From positions 434,001-498,000 of the forward strand of contig NZ_JABXWI010000004.1 of NCBI RefSeq assembly GCF_014930365.1: a stretch of DNA of 64,000 nucleotides. Direction: 5' to 3'. The notes under the pieces are model-generated. The model saw nothing but the letters and a program-made list of their open reading frames with translations. It did no database searches and was not told the origin of the DNA. This document shows, in pieces, positions 56,084 through 64,000 of the stretch (position 1 is its first letter; each line of letters begins with the position of its first letter). Origin of the DNA: Streptomyces caniscabiei (GTDB lineage Bacteria; Actinomycetota; Actinomycetes; Streptomycetales; Streptomycetaceae). The position numbers and the translations under genes were made by a program.

Positions 56084-57742
56084 GTGACTGTCCTTACCCT
56101 GCCTGCTCGCGATCGGGCCCAGTTGACCTGTACCGGTGTCCGCGTCGACCGTGGCGGGCGGCCCGTGCTGCACGACGTCGAGATGAAGGTGTCCCCGGGG
56201 ACCCGCTGGGGTGTGGTCGGCGAGAACGGGCGCGGCAAGTCGACCCTGTTGCATGTCCTGGCCGGTGCCCTGGTCCCCGACGAGGGGGAGGTCCACCGGG
56301 TCGGCACCCTCGCGCTGGCCGAGCAGGAGATGCCGGCCGCGGACGGGCGTACGGTCGGCGATGTCGTCGACGAGCACCTCGCGGACGCCCGTGCCGCGCT
56401 CGCGCGACTGGACGCGACCACGGCCGCGCTGGCCGAGGGGCGGCCCGGTGCCGAGGACGCGTACGCCGACGCGCTGGAGGCTGCGCAGGCACTGGACGCC
56501 TGGGACGCCGACCGCCGCGTCGACGTGGCCCTCGCCGGGCTCGGCGCGGTCGGCGACCGGACCCGCACGCTCGCCACGCTCTCCGTAGGCCAGCGCCATC
56601 GGATCCGGCTGGCGTGTCTGCTGGGGGCCGAGTACGACTTCCTGTTGCTGGACGAGCCGACCAACCACCTCGATCTGGCGGGGCTGGAGTACCTGACCGC
56701 CAGGCTGCGCGCCCACGCCGGTGGTGTGGTCGTGGTCAGCCACGACCGGGCGCTGCTGTCGGACGTGGCCACCACGATCCTCGACCTCGACCCCTCACGG
56801 GACGGCCGGCCGCGGGTCCACGGCGGCGGGTACGCCGGCTATCGCGAGGGCCGGGAGGCCGAACTGGCGTGCTGGGAAACGGAGTACGAGCAGCAGCAGA
56901 CCGAACGGACGCGGCTCAGGCAGGCGTTGTCGGAGGCGCAGAACCGACTGGTCACGGGCTGGCGCCCGGACAAGGGCACCGGCAAGCACCAACGCGCCAC
57001 CCGGGCCGGCGCGCTGGCCCGGTCCGTGCACCGCCGCCAGGACGACCTGGAACGCCACCAGGTCACCGCGCCCGTACCGCCCCGGCGTTTCCACATGCCC
57101 GAACTCCCCGCCCGTACCGGCGTCCTGCTGCTGCGTGCCCACGAGGTGGGCGTCCGGGGCAGGCTGCGGCGGTCCACGCTGGCGGTGTCGTCCGGCGACC
57201 GGCTGGCCGTCACCGGGGCGAACGGGGCGGGCAAGTCGACGCTCCTGGCGGTCCTGGCCGGGCTGGTCGCCCCCAGCACGGGCCGGGTGCACCGGGCGCG
57301 GACCGTACGGCTGCACCTCCTGGGGCAGGAGTCGCCGCCTGCGTCCCGGCGACCGGCCCGTGACCTGTACGAGGCGTACACCGCGCGGCTGGTGAGCACC
57401 GGGGTCCTCGCGGAGGGCGAGGTCGTGGGGCTCGGGACGCTGGGTCTGCTCACCTCCCGTGATGCCGAGAAGCCGGTGGCCGAACTGTCGACGGGGCAGC
57501 AGCGGCGTCTCGACCTCGCCCTGGCGCTGGCCACCCGGCCGCACGTCCTGCTGCTGGACGAGCCGACCAACCACCTGTCCATCGCCCTCGTCGACGAACT
57601 CACCGAGGCCCTGCGCACCACGGACGCGGCCGTCGTCGTCGCCACGCACGACCGGCAGTTGCGGCGCGACGTCGAGGGCTGGCCCCGTCTGGCGCTGTCC
57701 GCGTCCGAGGGGGCCGGCGTCGTGGGCCGCGTCCCCGCCTGA
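56084..57742 (+). CDS. ABC-F family ATPase, ribosomal antibiotic-resistance type
   Basis: 552 residues from the GTG at 56084, with GGAGGAAGAGAAC upstream. Two ABC domains without membrane segments: Walker A 1 GENGRGKST (46-54), signature LSVGQRHR, Walker [15 protein letters not shown]; Walker A 2 GANGAGKST, signature [10 protein letters not shown], Walker [13 protein letters not shown]. The linker between domains (about 265-340: [23 protein letters not shown] ... [13 protein letters not shown]) is the P-site tRNA interaction motif that dislodges antibiotics from the ribosome. Length is close to streptomycete ARE proteins such as TlrC and LmrC. Probably protects against a macrolide, lincosamide or similar drug. 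Confidence 0.88.
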   Translation: MTVLTLPARDRAQLTCTGVRVDRGGRPVLHDVEMKVSPGTRWGVVGENGRGKSTLLHVLAGALVPDEGEVHRVGTLALAEQEMPAADGRTVGDVVDEHLADARAALARLDATTAALAEGRPGAEDAYADALEAAQALDAWDADRRVDVALAGLGAVGDRTRTLATLSVGQRHRIRLACLLGAEYDFLLLDEPTNHLDLAGLEYLTARLRAHAGGVVVVSHDRALLSDVATTILDLDPSRDGRPRVHGGGYAGYREGREAELACWETEYEQQQTERTRLRQALSEAQNRLVTGWRPDKGTGKHQRATRAGALARSVHRRQDDLERHQVTAPVPPRRFHMPELPARTGVLLLRAHEVGVRGRLRRSTLAVSSGDRLAVTGANGAGKSTLLAVLAGLVAPSTGRVHRARTVRLHLLGQESPPASRRPARDLYEAYTARLVSTGVLAEGEVVGLGTLGLLTSRDAEKPVAELSTGQQRRLDLALALATRPHVLLLDEPTNHLSIALVDELTEALRTTDAAVVVATHDRQLRRDVEGWPRLALSASEGAGVVGRVPA

Positions 57743-57749
57743 CCACGGC

Positions 57750-57778
57750 CGGCGCGGCGGGTACGGCCTGCCGCGCCG
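57750..57778. terminator. Bidirectional hairpin between ABC-F and carbonic anhydrase genes
   Basis: CGGCGCGGC (57750-57758) pairs perfectly with GCCGCGCCG (57770-57778), 11-base loop, directly between two convergent stops. Confidence 0.65.
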
Positions 57779-58543
57779 TCACCACCACCGGTGGCGGTCG
57801 CCGGCGACGCGCCGGTCACCGAGCGGCTGTACGGCGCGGGCGTTGCCCTGGGGGAAGACCGTCCGGTAGTGGGCCAGCGCGGTGGCCGAGGCCTGGACGG
57901 GGTGGGTGAGCAGGATCCAGCGCACTCCGGGGGTGTAGGGGCAGACGGTGGTGGAGCCGAGGTAGCGATATGACTCGGTGCAGGACGGCAGCAGGGCGTC
58001 CAGCTCGACGCCGGGGACCTCCCAGGGTTCCGCTGAGCGGCGGGCCGAGGTGAGCAGGCGGTCGAGGGAGCCGTTGGCCCGGCCCGGGTGCACGAAGACG
58101 CCGACGACCGCGAACCCGCTGTCCTCCCCCGCTCCGGACGCGTCCACGTCCTCGGTCACCCGCCGGTACTTCATGTGCTGTTCCATCGGGAACGCCACGC
58201 CCGAGACGGTGTGTTCGGACGGCGTGTGCCAGTGCACGTCGACCAGTTCGTAGCGGTCGGCGCCCACCCGTGCCAGACACTCCTCGCCGGGTGGCGGAGT
58301 GGCCTTCACGGTGCCCTCGTCGTCTCGCACACAGTGGGGACGGCCGCCGAGGGCGGGGCCGGGTTCGGGTCGCCGATGGTTCCCGGGGTCGTCGAAGTGC
58401 AGTTCCAGGTCGATCGCGGTCGGGTGGGTGAACCGCAGGGGCGGCAGCTCGGAGGGGTGGACGTCGTGCGGTCGGATGTCGACAGGGCTCTGCTTCCCGT
58501 GCGAACGGCCGACGGTGGCCGTCGCGGGCGCGGTCAGGGACAT
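57779..58543 (-). CDS. Alpha-class carbonic anhydrase without signal peptide
   Basis: 254 residues from the ATG at 58543, with AAGGTG upstream. The sequence begins with the family motif KQSPVDIRP (18-26) almost at once, so no secretion signal is present, unlike most bacterial alpha-type enzymes. Zinc ligands: His104 and His106 (VDVHWHTPSEH) and His123 (EQHMKY); the hydrogen-bonding Glu110 follows in SEH. The middle (FVHPGRANGSLDRLL) and C-terminal part (VRWILLTHPVQAS) complete the fold. It should hydrate CO2 in the cytoplasm. It lies next to the ComB-like gene on the same strand. Confidence 0.87.
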   Translation of the reverse strand: MSLTAPATATVGRSHGKQSPVDIRPHDVHPSELPPLRFTHPTAIDLELHFDDPGNHRRPEPGPALGGRPHCVRDDEGTVKATPPPGEECLARVGADRYELVDVHWHTPSEHTVSGVAFPMEQHMKYRRVTEDVDASGAGEDSGFAVVGVFVHPGRANGSLDRLLTSARRSAEPWEVPGVELDALLPSCTESYRYLGSTTVCPYTPGVRWILLTHPVQASATALAHYRTVFPQGNARAVQPLGDRRVAGDRHRWW

Positions 58544-58727
58544 GGGCGAACACCTTCGGCTGGGGCGGGGGTCGGGGTCGGACGCACCGCATCCCTCCCC
58601 CTGCCACCGCGCCGAAACGCACGGGCTCGCCCGGACTGATGAACGGGCGGCACGGCCTTGACGCCCCCACGCGTCCACGCCCACGCCCAAGTCCACGTCC
58701 GCAACCGCGGGCGCGTCCGTCTCCGCG

Positions 58728-59453
58728 TCAGACGAGGGTGTCCTCGGTCGACGCGGGCACGGCGCACGGGCGCAGGACCATGAGCGGGCCTTCCCGCGTC
58801 GCGACCATGGCGAAGGGGAACCGGTCGAGTTCCAGACAGAGCGCCACGTCGTCGGGGTGGACTCCCTGACGCACACCCTGCGTCAGTTCGGCCGCGGCTC
58901 GCGACCCGGCGGCACGGCGGAGGTACTCGGCGGCGCCCGTAGCGGAGCCGGACCCGGCCTCGGCTTCGGCGGCTCTCCGGGCGATGTACTGGGCGCAGGC
59001 GAGATCCTCGTCGGCCCGCCCGTCCTCGCCGGTGACCACGAACGTCACGCTGTCGCTCCCGCGCGTCCGCAGAACCGACGCCGTGGCCTCCGCCACCACG
59101 AAGGCTGCGCACAGCACCAGTGAAGCGTCCTTCACCGCGAGCGCGCCGACCGTCCCCGCCGTGGTCTTCTGGACGACGGTCCGTCCGCCGAGATCCATGG
59201 ACCGCAACAGCCCCGGGGAGTTGACGGCGTCGAATCCGGGCGCGGGCGGACCGTCCTTGAGCGCCACCCAGTCCGGGTGAGCGGTCTTGAGCGCCAGGGC
59301 GTCGTCCAGCGACTCGGCGAGGACGATCTTCTCCGCGCCCTGGGCGAAGGCCCAGGCGGCCACGGTGTAGGCACGCATGACGTCGATGACGACGGCGACG
59401 GACGGGGTTTCGCGCAACTCGGGGATGCCGACAAGACGAGAGTTCATCCGCAT
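58728..59453 (-). CDS. ComB-like 2-phosphosulfolactate phosphatase family protein
   Basis: 241 residues from the ATG at 59453; ATGs at 59456 and 59447 are equally possible and none has a ribosome site. The family pattern is clear: [58 protein letters not shown], and the acidic site [16 protein letters not shown]. ComB belongs to archaeal coenzyme M biosynthesis, but the family is common in actinomycetes where no coenzyme M is known, so the true substrate may be another phosphorylated hydroxyacid. Possibly cotranscribed with the carbonic anhydrase, 184 bases downstream. Confidence 0.82.
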   Translation of the reverse strand: MRMNSRLVGIPELRETPSVAVVIDVMRAYTVAAWAFAQGAEKIVLAESLDDALALKTAHPDWVALKDGPPAPGFDAVNSPGLLRSMDLGGRTVVQKTTAGTVGALAVKDASLVLCAAFVVAEATASVLRTRGSDSVTFVVTGEDGRADEDLACAQYIARRAAEAEAGSGSATGAAEYLRRAAGSRAAAELTQGVRQGVHPDDVALCLELDRFPFAMVATREGPLMVLRPCAVPASTEDTLV

Positions 59454-59456
59454 CAT

Positions 59457-59755
59457 GATCACGTACTCGGACCACGAGACGCCTGGGGAGTGACACACGC
59501 CACAGCGGGGTTGGGACCGGAAACGCGGACGGGAACGGGGCCGGGCGCGCGGTGGCCGGGGTGGACGACATCGCGTCGTATCTCGCGGCCCAGGTGGCGG
59601 ACGCGCCTCACGCTGGGGCGCGGAGGTCCAGACTCTGCCGGCGCGGGTGTCGCGGGCGGTGACGCCCGGCGGTTGAGCTGCGGCTCTGCTCTTAAATCGG
59701 TGGGCTCGGGGCCTCTCCTCACGTGACAATCAGGGGCCATCCAGGGGAGGAACAC
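59457..59755. other. 299-base divergent gap between ComB-like and RNA ligase genes
   Basis: GC-rich except for TTAAAT near 59692. No convincing -35/-10 pair with 16-18 spacing, palindrome or ORF is seen. A strong GGGGAGG ribosome site precedes the RNA ligase start. Confidence 0.4.
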
Positions 59756-60964
59756 ATGAGCCAGGCACACCTGACTCTTCATGAGCTGCTGCCGTCCGAG
59801 GAGCTCGCGGCGGCGCTCGAAGCGGGGCACGTCACGCGCAAGTCGCACCCGGAACTGCCGCTGTCCATCTACACGTACACGAGGACGTGTCAGTACGAGC
59901 GGGTGTGGAACCGTGTGACGACGCGCTGTCGAGGCCTGGTGGCAGACGACGCCACCGGGGAGATCGTCGCGCTGCCGCTGCCGAAGTTCTTCAACGTCGG
60001 TGAGCACGAGTCCGGTCAGCCCTACGCCCCGCGTCTCCCGGACGAGCCGTTCGAGGTGTACGACAAGGTCGACGGCAGTCTGGCGGTGGTGTTCCACTAC
60101 GCGGGCCGGTGGCGGGTCGCGTCCAAGGGGTCGTTCGTGAGCGTCCAGGCCACCTGGGCGCAGCGGCTGCTCGACGCGAAGGACACGTCCGGTCTCGTGC
60201 CCGGGGTGACCTACCTGGCCGAGATCCTGTACCCGGAGAACCGGATCGTCGTCGACTACGGCGACCGCCGGGACGTGGTGCTGCTGGCCGCGTTCGCCAA
60301 GGACGGCACGGAGGTCGCCCTGGCGGAGGCAGCCGCGGGGTGGCGGGGCATCGGCTCGGTCGTCACCGTCCGGCCCGCCGTGCCGCTCGCCGAGCTGCTG
60401 GCGATGACGGAGGGCAACCGGCTGCCCGGCGGCCTGCCGGCCACGGGCACCGACGCGGAGGGCTTCGTGCTGCGCTTCGCCTCGGGGGTACGGGCCAAGG
60501 CCAAGTTCGCCGAGTACGTCCGGCTGCACAAGGTGCTGACCGGTGTGACCGAGCGGGACATCTGGCGCGGTCATGGCATCCAGCGGTTCGCGGGGCTGCC
60601 CGCCAAGCAGGTGGCGCAGGCGCTGAACTGCTCGGCCGAGGACGTCGTCGCGTCCGGCGGCCGGCCCCTGGACGCGCTGCTGGAGCAGGTGCCCGACGAG
60701 TTCGACGCCTGGGTGCGCGGGGTCGTCGCGGGCATCGACAAACAGGTCGAGGACCGGGAGCGGGCGATCGACGAGGCGTTCCGCTCGCTCGCCCATCTCG
60801 CGGACGACCGGGGCGCGTTCGCCCGCGCGGTGCGCGAACTGCCCGACGCGGCCGTGCGCCCCGCCATGTTCCAGCGCCTGGACGGGCGTTCGACCGTGCT
60901 CGTCACGTACCGTTCCACCCGGCCGGAGGCGTCCGACCCCTTCAAGAACGACGAGGAGAACTGA
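59756..60964 (+). CDS. T4 Rnl1-like RNA ligase
   Basis: 402 residues from the ATG at 59756, with GGGGAGG upstream. Nucleotidyltransferase motif I is VYDKVDGSLAVV with the AMP-accepting Lys104; the TTRCRGLV arginine-glycine precedes it (Arg59) as in Rnl1; motif III/IIIa YLAEILYPENRIVV and motif IV GTDAEGFVLRF with the metal-binding Glu; motif V RAKAKFAEYVRLHKVLTG. It should join 5'-phosphate and 3'-OH RNA ends with ATP, for example to repair nicked tRNA. The next gene, 2 bases after its stop, is a polynucleotide kinase-phosphatase that makes exactly those ends. Confidence 0.9.
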   Translation: MSQAHLTLHELLPSEELAAALEAGHVTRKSHPELPLSIYTYTRTCQYERVWNRVTTRCRGLVADDATGEIVALPLPKFFNVGEHESGQPYAPRLPDEPFEVYDKVDGSLAVVFHYAGRWRVASKGSFVSVQATWAQRLLDAKDTSGLVPGVTYLAEILYPENRIVVDYGDRRDVVLLAAFAKDGTEVALAEAAAGWRGIGSVVTVRPAVPLAELLAMTEGNRLPGGLPATGTDAEGFVLRFASGVRAKAKFAEYVRLHKVLTGVTERDIWRGHGIQRFAGLPAKQVAQALNCSAEDVVASGGRPLDALLEQVPDEFDAWVRGVVAGIDKQVEDRERAIDEAFRSLAHLADDRGAFARAVRELPDAAVRPAMFQRLDGRSTVLVTYRSTRPEASDPFKNDEEN

Positions 60965-60966
60965 CC

Positions 60967-61887
60967 GTGCCCGTGGTACACGTCATGACGGGGCTGCCCG
61001 CCTCGGGGAAGACGACGGCCGCGCGCCGGCTCCAGGCGGAGTCCGGGGGCCGGATGCGCCGCGTCAACCTCGACGATCTGCGGCAGATGCTCGACATCCC
61101 CCTGCCCGAGGGTGCCGAGCGCCGGTCGTACGCGCACGAGCAGACCGTGCTGGCGATCCAGGACGCGGCGGTACGGGCGGCCGTCGACGGCGGGTTCGAC
61201 GTCGTCGTGGACAACACGCACATGACCCCGCACATCCCGAAGCGGCTGAAGGCGGCCGTGGCGGGGCTGGCCACGTTCGTCGTGCACGACTTCACCGACG
61301 TGCCGGTGGAGGAGTGCCTGCGGCGCGACGCGACGCGGGAGCGGCCGGTCGGCGAGGAGATCATCCGGATCCTCGCGGACAAGCACGAGAAGTCCCGCAG
61401 GGGTGGCTGGCGGCTCACGGCGGAGTGGCTGAACGACGAGCCCGCCGTCGAGCCGTACACCGCCGACCCGGCGCTTCCCTCGGCGGTCATGTGCGACATC
61501 GACGGCACGCTCGCCCTACGCGGCGACCGGGGCGCGTACGACTTCACGCGCTGCGAGGAGGATCTGCTCAACGTGTCGGTGCGAGGTGCGCTGCACTCCT
61601 TCCGCAGCGCCGACGGCGATGTCGTCGTGCTGCTCTCCGGGCGCGGTGAGGAGCACCGCGGCCAGACGGAGGCGTGGCTGCGCGCGCACGAGGTGCCGTA
61701 CGACGAGCTGTGGATGCGGGCGGCCGGCGACCACCGTCGCGACGACGTGGTGAAGGCGGAGCTGTTCGACCGGCATGTGCGGCACCGCTTCGCCGTACGG
61801 GTCTCCCTCGACGACCGGGACCGGGTCGTCGCCGTGTGGCGCCGGATGGGGCTGCCGACCTGGCAGGTCAACTACGGCAACTTCTAG
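60967..61887 (+). CDS. Polynucleotide kinase-phosphatase (T4 Pnkp-like)
   Basis: 306 residues from the GTG at 60967, with GAGGAG eight bases upstream inside the ligase gene. N-terminal P-loop kinase: GLPASGKTT (9-17), RVNLDDLRQML, DNTHMTP. C-terminal HAD phosphatase: CDIDGTLAL with Asp177/Asp179, LLSGRGEEH (SGR 224-226), and VSLDDRDRV. Order and size match T4 polynucleotide kinase-phosphatase. It would remove 2',3'-cyclic or 3' phosphates and phosphorylate 5'-OH, preparing breaks for the adjoining ligase. The two genes are translationally coupled. Confidence 0.92.
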   Translation: MPVVHVMTGLPASGKTTAARRLQAESGGRMRRVNLDDLRQMLDIPLPEGAERRSYAHEQTVLAIQDAAVRAAVDGGFDVVVDNTHMTPHIPKRLKAAVAGLATFVVHDFTDVPVEECLRRDATRERPVGEEIIRILADKHEKSRRGGWRLTAEWLNDEPAVEPYTADPALPSAVMCDIDGTLALRGDRGAYDFTRCEEDLLNVSVRGALHSFRSADGDVVVLLSGRGEEHRGQTEAWLRAHEVPYDELWMRAAGDHRRDDVVKAELFDRHVRHRFAVRVSLDDRDRVVAVWRRMGLPTWQVNYGNF

Positions 61888-61904
61888 CCGCCGGGGCAGA
61901 ACAC

Positions 61905-62633
61905 CTAGATCGCGCAGGCCCGGACGAACGCGTCGGCCAGTTCGGCGGGGCGGGTGAAGAGGGCCTCGTGGCTGCCGGGGGTCTCGATCATCAGGGGGTT
62001 CTTCAGTCGCTGGGGGAAGCGCTCGGCCCAGTGCCACTCGCCGGGGAGGGAGAGGTCCTCGGCGGACAGGACGTAGGCGGTGGGTATGTCGAGGGCCTGG
62101 AAGGCGCTGGTGTCGGGCTTCTCCGTGAACGTGCCGAGCGGCTGCGGCACGAGCAGGGAGTGGACGATCCGCTGGGTCTCGTCGTCGGCGTCCTGCATGA
62201 ACGCCTGCTGGAACACCTCGAACGGGAACGTCACCCCGTTGTTGCCGGAGGCGGCGGCCACGGCGCGGAACATCTCGCCGTAGTGCGGCGGGCACGCGTC
62301 GATCAGCGACTCGCCGTCGTTCGGTACGAACGCGCTCCAGAAAACCAGCCTCCGCAGACGGGAGGCGAGTCGGGGCGCCGCGCCCACCAGCACGAACCCG
62401 CCCCAGCTGTGGCCGACCAGCGTGACATCCTCCAGACCGGCCTGCTCGACGTACTCCACGAGGCTGTTCACGCAGTCGGTCAGCGTCACATCGGTCGGGT
62501 CGTCGTTCTCCCCCAGTCCGGCCAGGGTGGGGGTGTGCACCTGGTGCCCGGCGGCCCGCAGTTCGTTCGCGACGGGGCGCCAGGCCCAGCCACCGTGGCA
62601 GGCGCCGGTCACCAGGACGAAGGTCTCGCTCAT
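61905..62633 (-). CDS. Alpha/beta hydrolase, EstC/methylesterase-like
   Basis: 242 residues from the ATG at 62633, with GGGAGA seven bases upstream. TFVLVTGACHGGWAWRPVANEL start, GHSWGGFVLVGAA nucleophile elbow, ILSAEDLSLPGEW-type acid (here VLSAEDLSLP) and ETPGSHEALFTRPAEL histidine. The short lid and the CHGGWAW oxyanion motif place it near plant methylesterase-like and EstC-like bacterial esterases. It follows the maleylpyruvate isomerase gene by 23 bases, so it may cleave an ester that feeds gentisate. Substrate unproven. Confidence 0.85.
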   Translation of the reverse strand: MSETFVLVTGACHGGWAWRPVANELRAAGHQVHTPTLAGLGENDDPTDVTLTDCVNSLVEYVEQAGLEDVTLVGHSWGGFVLVGAAPRLASRLRRLVFWSAFVPNDGESLIDACPPHYGEMFRAVAAASGNNGVTFPFEVFQQAFMQDADDETQRIVHSLLVPQPLGTFTEKPDTSAFQALDIPTAYVLSAEDLSLPGEWHWAERFPQRLKNPLMIETPGSHEALFTRPAELADAFVRACAI

Positions 62634-62656
62634 ATCGATCTCCCTTGATCGAGTGG

Positions 62657-63355
62657 TTACAACCAGTTGGGTAGGTGGGGGAGTTCGCCGGTGACCCGCA
62701 GGTCCGCGGCAGTGCCCCGGCCGGTGAGCCAGGCGGCCAGGGCGTGTGGGGGTCCGGCGACCGTGGCACCGACAGGGCCGGCGCCCAGCGCGACGGTGCC
62801 GTGTCCGTCCGCGTTCAACTCGACGCCGGTGCCGGGCTGGAGGCGTTCCGTCATCCACCCGGCCACATCACCCACGAGAGCCCAGGCGAAATCGGGCGGC
62901 AGTACGTCCATGCCGACGCCGACCCGCAGATCGACCAGGTGGATCCAGACCTCGCGGGCCCGCAGCCACGGCACCTCGGACGCCGGGATCTGTCGGCCCG
63001 TCCCGCTGGTGACGGTGGCCGACCAGTCGTCGTCCGACATCGCCCCGGCGGCTTGCCGGAAGCGCTCGGCGGATTCCCGTACATCCGCCCGCTGTTCGGT
63101 GAGCGAGCGAGCGGCGCCGGCCTGGATGTCCGTGGCGCGCTGGTCCGGCGAGGCGTACATGGGGGTGGGGATTCCCGTACGGGCCCAGGTCAGCAGGTTG
63201 ACCAGGGCGTCGGCGTTGCGGGCGAGGTGGGTGAGGAGGTGGCCGCGGGTCCAGCCGGGGAGAGCGGACGGTTCGGTGACGGCGTGCGGCGGAAGTGCGT
63301 CGACCGCCCGCTGGAGCCGGACCTGACCGTCCGCGACCCATGCGAGGACCTTCAC
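62657..63355 (-). CDS. Maleylpyruvate isomerase (mycothiol-dependent type)
   Basis: 232 residues from the GTG at 63355, overlapping the upstream stop (GTGA). DinB-like metal-binding fold: LPGWTRGHLLTHLARNADALVNLLTWARTG (32-61), PDQRATDIQAGAARS, and SEVPWLRAREVWIHLVDLRVGVGMDVLP at about 126-153 with the second and third metal ligands. The C-terminal SCP2-like part follows. It converts maleylpyruvate to fumarylpyruvate using mycothiol, the second step of gentisate breakdown. Neighbours agree. Confidence 0.9.
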   Translation of the reverse strand: MKVLAWVADGQVRLQRAVDALPPHAVTEPSALPGWTRGHLLTHLARNADALVNLLTWARTGIPTPMYASPDQRATDIQAGAARSLTEQRADVRESAERFRQAAGAMSDDDWSATVTSGTGRQIPASEVPWLRAREVWIHLVDLRVGVGMDVLPPDFAWALVGDVAGWMTERLQPGTGVELNADGHGTVALGAGPVGATVAGPPHALAAWLTGRGTAADLRVTGELPHLPNWL

Positions 63356-64000
63356 GCCTTGTCCTCGACGACCGTGTTCACGCACTCCCCGATGCCCTCG
63401 ACGACCGTACGTACGACCTGGCCCGGCTTCAGGAACACCTTCGGATCGCGGGCCGCACCCACGCCACCCGGCGTGCCGGTGAGGATGAGGTCACCCGGCT
63501 CCAGGGTCGTGAACGTGCTGATGTACGCGGCGATGTCCGCCGGGGTGAAGAGCAGGTCGGAGGTGCGTGAGCGCTGCATGACCTCGCCGTCGACCTCCAG
63601 CCGGATCTCCAGGTCGGCCGCGTCGTCGATCTCGTCGCCGGTGACCAGCAGCGGCCCGGCCGGGGTGCTGGCCTCCCACGCCTTGCCCTGGAGCCACTGC
63701 GGGGTGCGCCACTGCCAGTCCCGCATGGAGATGTCGTTGACGACGGTGTAGCCGGCGATCGCGGCGGCCGCCTCCTCCTTGGTGGCCCGGCGGGGCAGCC
63801 GGGAGCCGATGACGAAGCCGAGTTCGGCCTCCCAGTCCAGTTCCTCGGTCTCGCCCGGGTGGACGATGTCGTCGCGGGCGCCGAGGAGGCAGTTGGCGAA
63901 CTTGGCGAAGAGGGCGGGGTGCGAGGGCATCTCGCGGCCCATCTCCGCTATGTGGGTACGGTAGTTGTGGCCCACGCAGAAGATCTTCGCGGAGGTCGTG
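63352..64000 (-). CDS. Fumarylpyruvate hydrolase (FAH family), 5' end outside the window
   Basis: 215 residues are visible; the frame stays open to the window edge, where AKIFCVGHNYRTH shows the true start lies a short way beyond. Family motifs: LDWEAELGFVIG metal-binding acids, NDISMRDWQWRTPQWLQGKAWE, GDLILTGTPGGVGAARDP. It hydrolyses fumarylpyruvate to fumarate and pyruvate, the third step of the gentisate path, and is coupled to the isomerase gene by a 4-base overlap. Gentisate 1,2-dioxygenase would be expected just outside the window. Confidence 0.88.
   Translation of the reverse strand, partial: TTSAKIFCVGHNYRTHIAEMGREMPSHPALFAKFANCLLGARDDIVHPGETEELDWEAELGFVIGSRLPRRATKEEAAAAIAGYTVVNDISMRDWQWRTPQWLQGKAWEASTPAGPLLVTGDEIDDAADLEIRLEVDGEVMQRSRTSDLLFTPADIAAYISTFTTLEPGDLILTGTPGGVGAARDPKVFLKPGQVVRTVVEGIGECVNTVVEDKA

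Noticed and set aside
1..64000. tRNA, rRNA, insertion sequence or prophage genes
   Set aside because: None could be recognised by eye: no transposase or integrase motif in the supported genes and no cloverleaf or rRNA segment seen. A tRNA and IS search would be needed to be certain.

Overview
The window is very GC-rich, with GTG starts, GC-rich third codon positions, Tat-type secretion signals, an F420-type LLM oxidoreductase, mycothiol-type gentisate catabolism and a tap-tpg telomere pair. Together these point to a Streptomyces-like actinomycete with a linear replicon. No rRNA, tRNA, CRISPR array, insertion sequence or prophage is visible. Nearly everything is accessory: catabolic clusters each paired with a regulator, secreted carbohydrate-active enzymes and repair or maintenance genes. 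This fits a chromosome arm (or a linear plasmid) rather than the core.

Layout. 1-0.3 kb: start of an ECF sigma factor gene, cut by the window edge. 0.5-5.2 kb: secreted GH78 rhamnosidase with two C-terminal discoidin-like domains, divergent from a LacI regulator, with a 16-bp operator palindrome between them. 5.4-7.1 kb: a double-GNAT acetyltransferase and a DUF5958 gene coupled to a 59-codon ORF. 7.1-17.8 kb: a catabolic cluster of unknown substrate (HpsN/HisD-like dehydrogenase, APC permease, ThuA-like protein, TPP enzyme), a divergent PucR activator and two GMC flavin oxidoreductases. 17.8-21.7 kb: DeoR regulator, MFS exporter, LLM oxidoreductase, HAD hydrolase. 21.8-23.8 kb: ArsR-like regulator and MFS exporter behind a 14-bp tandem repeat array. 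23.9-28.15 kb: TetR regulator, APC permease, YtcJ-like amidohydrolase. 28.2-37.05 kb: LacI-controlled sugar operon (binding protein, two permeases, GH42 galactosidase, secreted sialidase-fold enzyme with a ricin-type domain).

37.2-42.9 kb: DUF2975/XRE/HAD operon, then tpg and tap (telomere terminal protein and telomere-associated protein), then a divergent GyrB-like protein consisting only of the ATPase half. 43-45.7 kb: GNAT, SUKH-like protein, alpha/beta hydrolase. 45.9-52.6 kb: a second ABC sugar importer feeding a large secreted helical enzyme of unrecognised family with two near-identical inserted carbohydrate-binding modules. 53-57.7 kb: methyltransferase, PlsC acyltransferase, LysR regulator, and an ABC-F resistance-type ATPase preceded by a 7-codon leader peptide and a hairpin that hides its ribosome site. 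57.8-59.5 kb: alpha carbonic anhydrase and a ComB-like phosphatase. 59.75-61.9 kb: an RNA repair operon (Rnl1-type RNA ligase plus polynucleotide kinase-phosphatase). 61.9-64 kb: alpha/beta hydrolase, maleylpyruvate isomerase and a fumarylpyruvate hydrolase cut by the window end, i.e. the tail of a gentisate pathway.

The items most worth following up are the GyrB-ATPase-only protein beside tap-tpg, the unknown catabolic cluster at 7-17.8 kb, the helical enzyme with twin inserted modules, the 14-bp operator array, the ABC-F attenuator and the RNA ligase-Pnkp operon. All family assignments were made by reading motifs; no database search was run.
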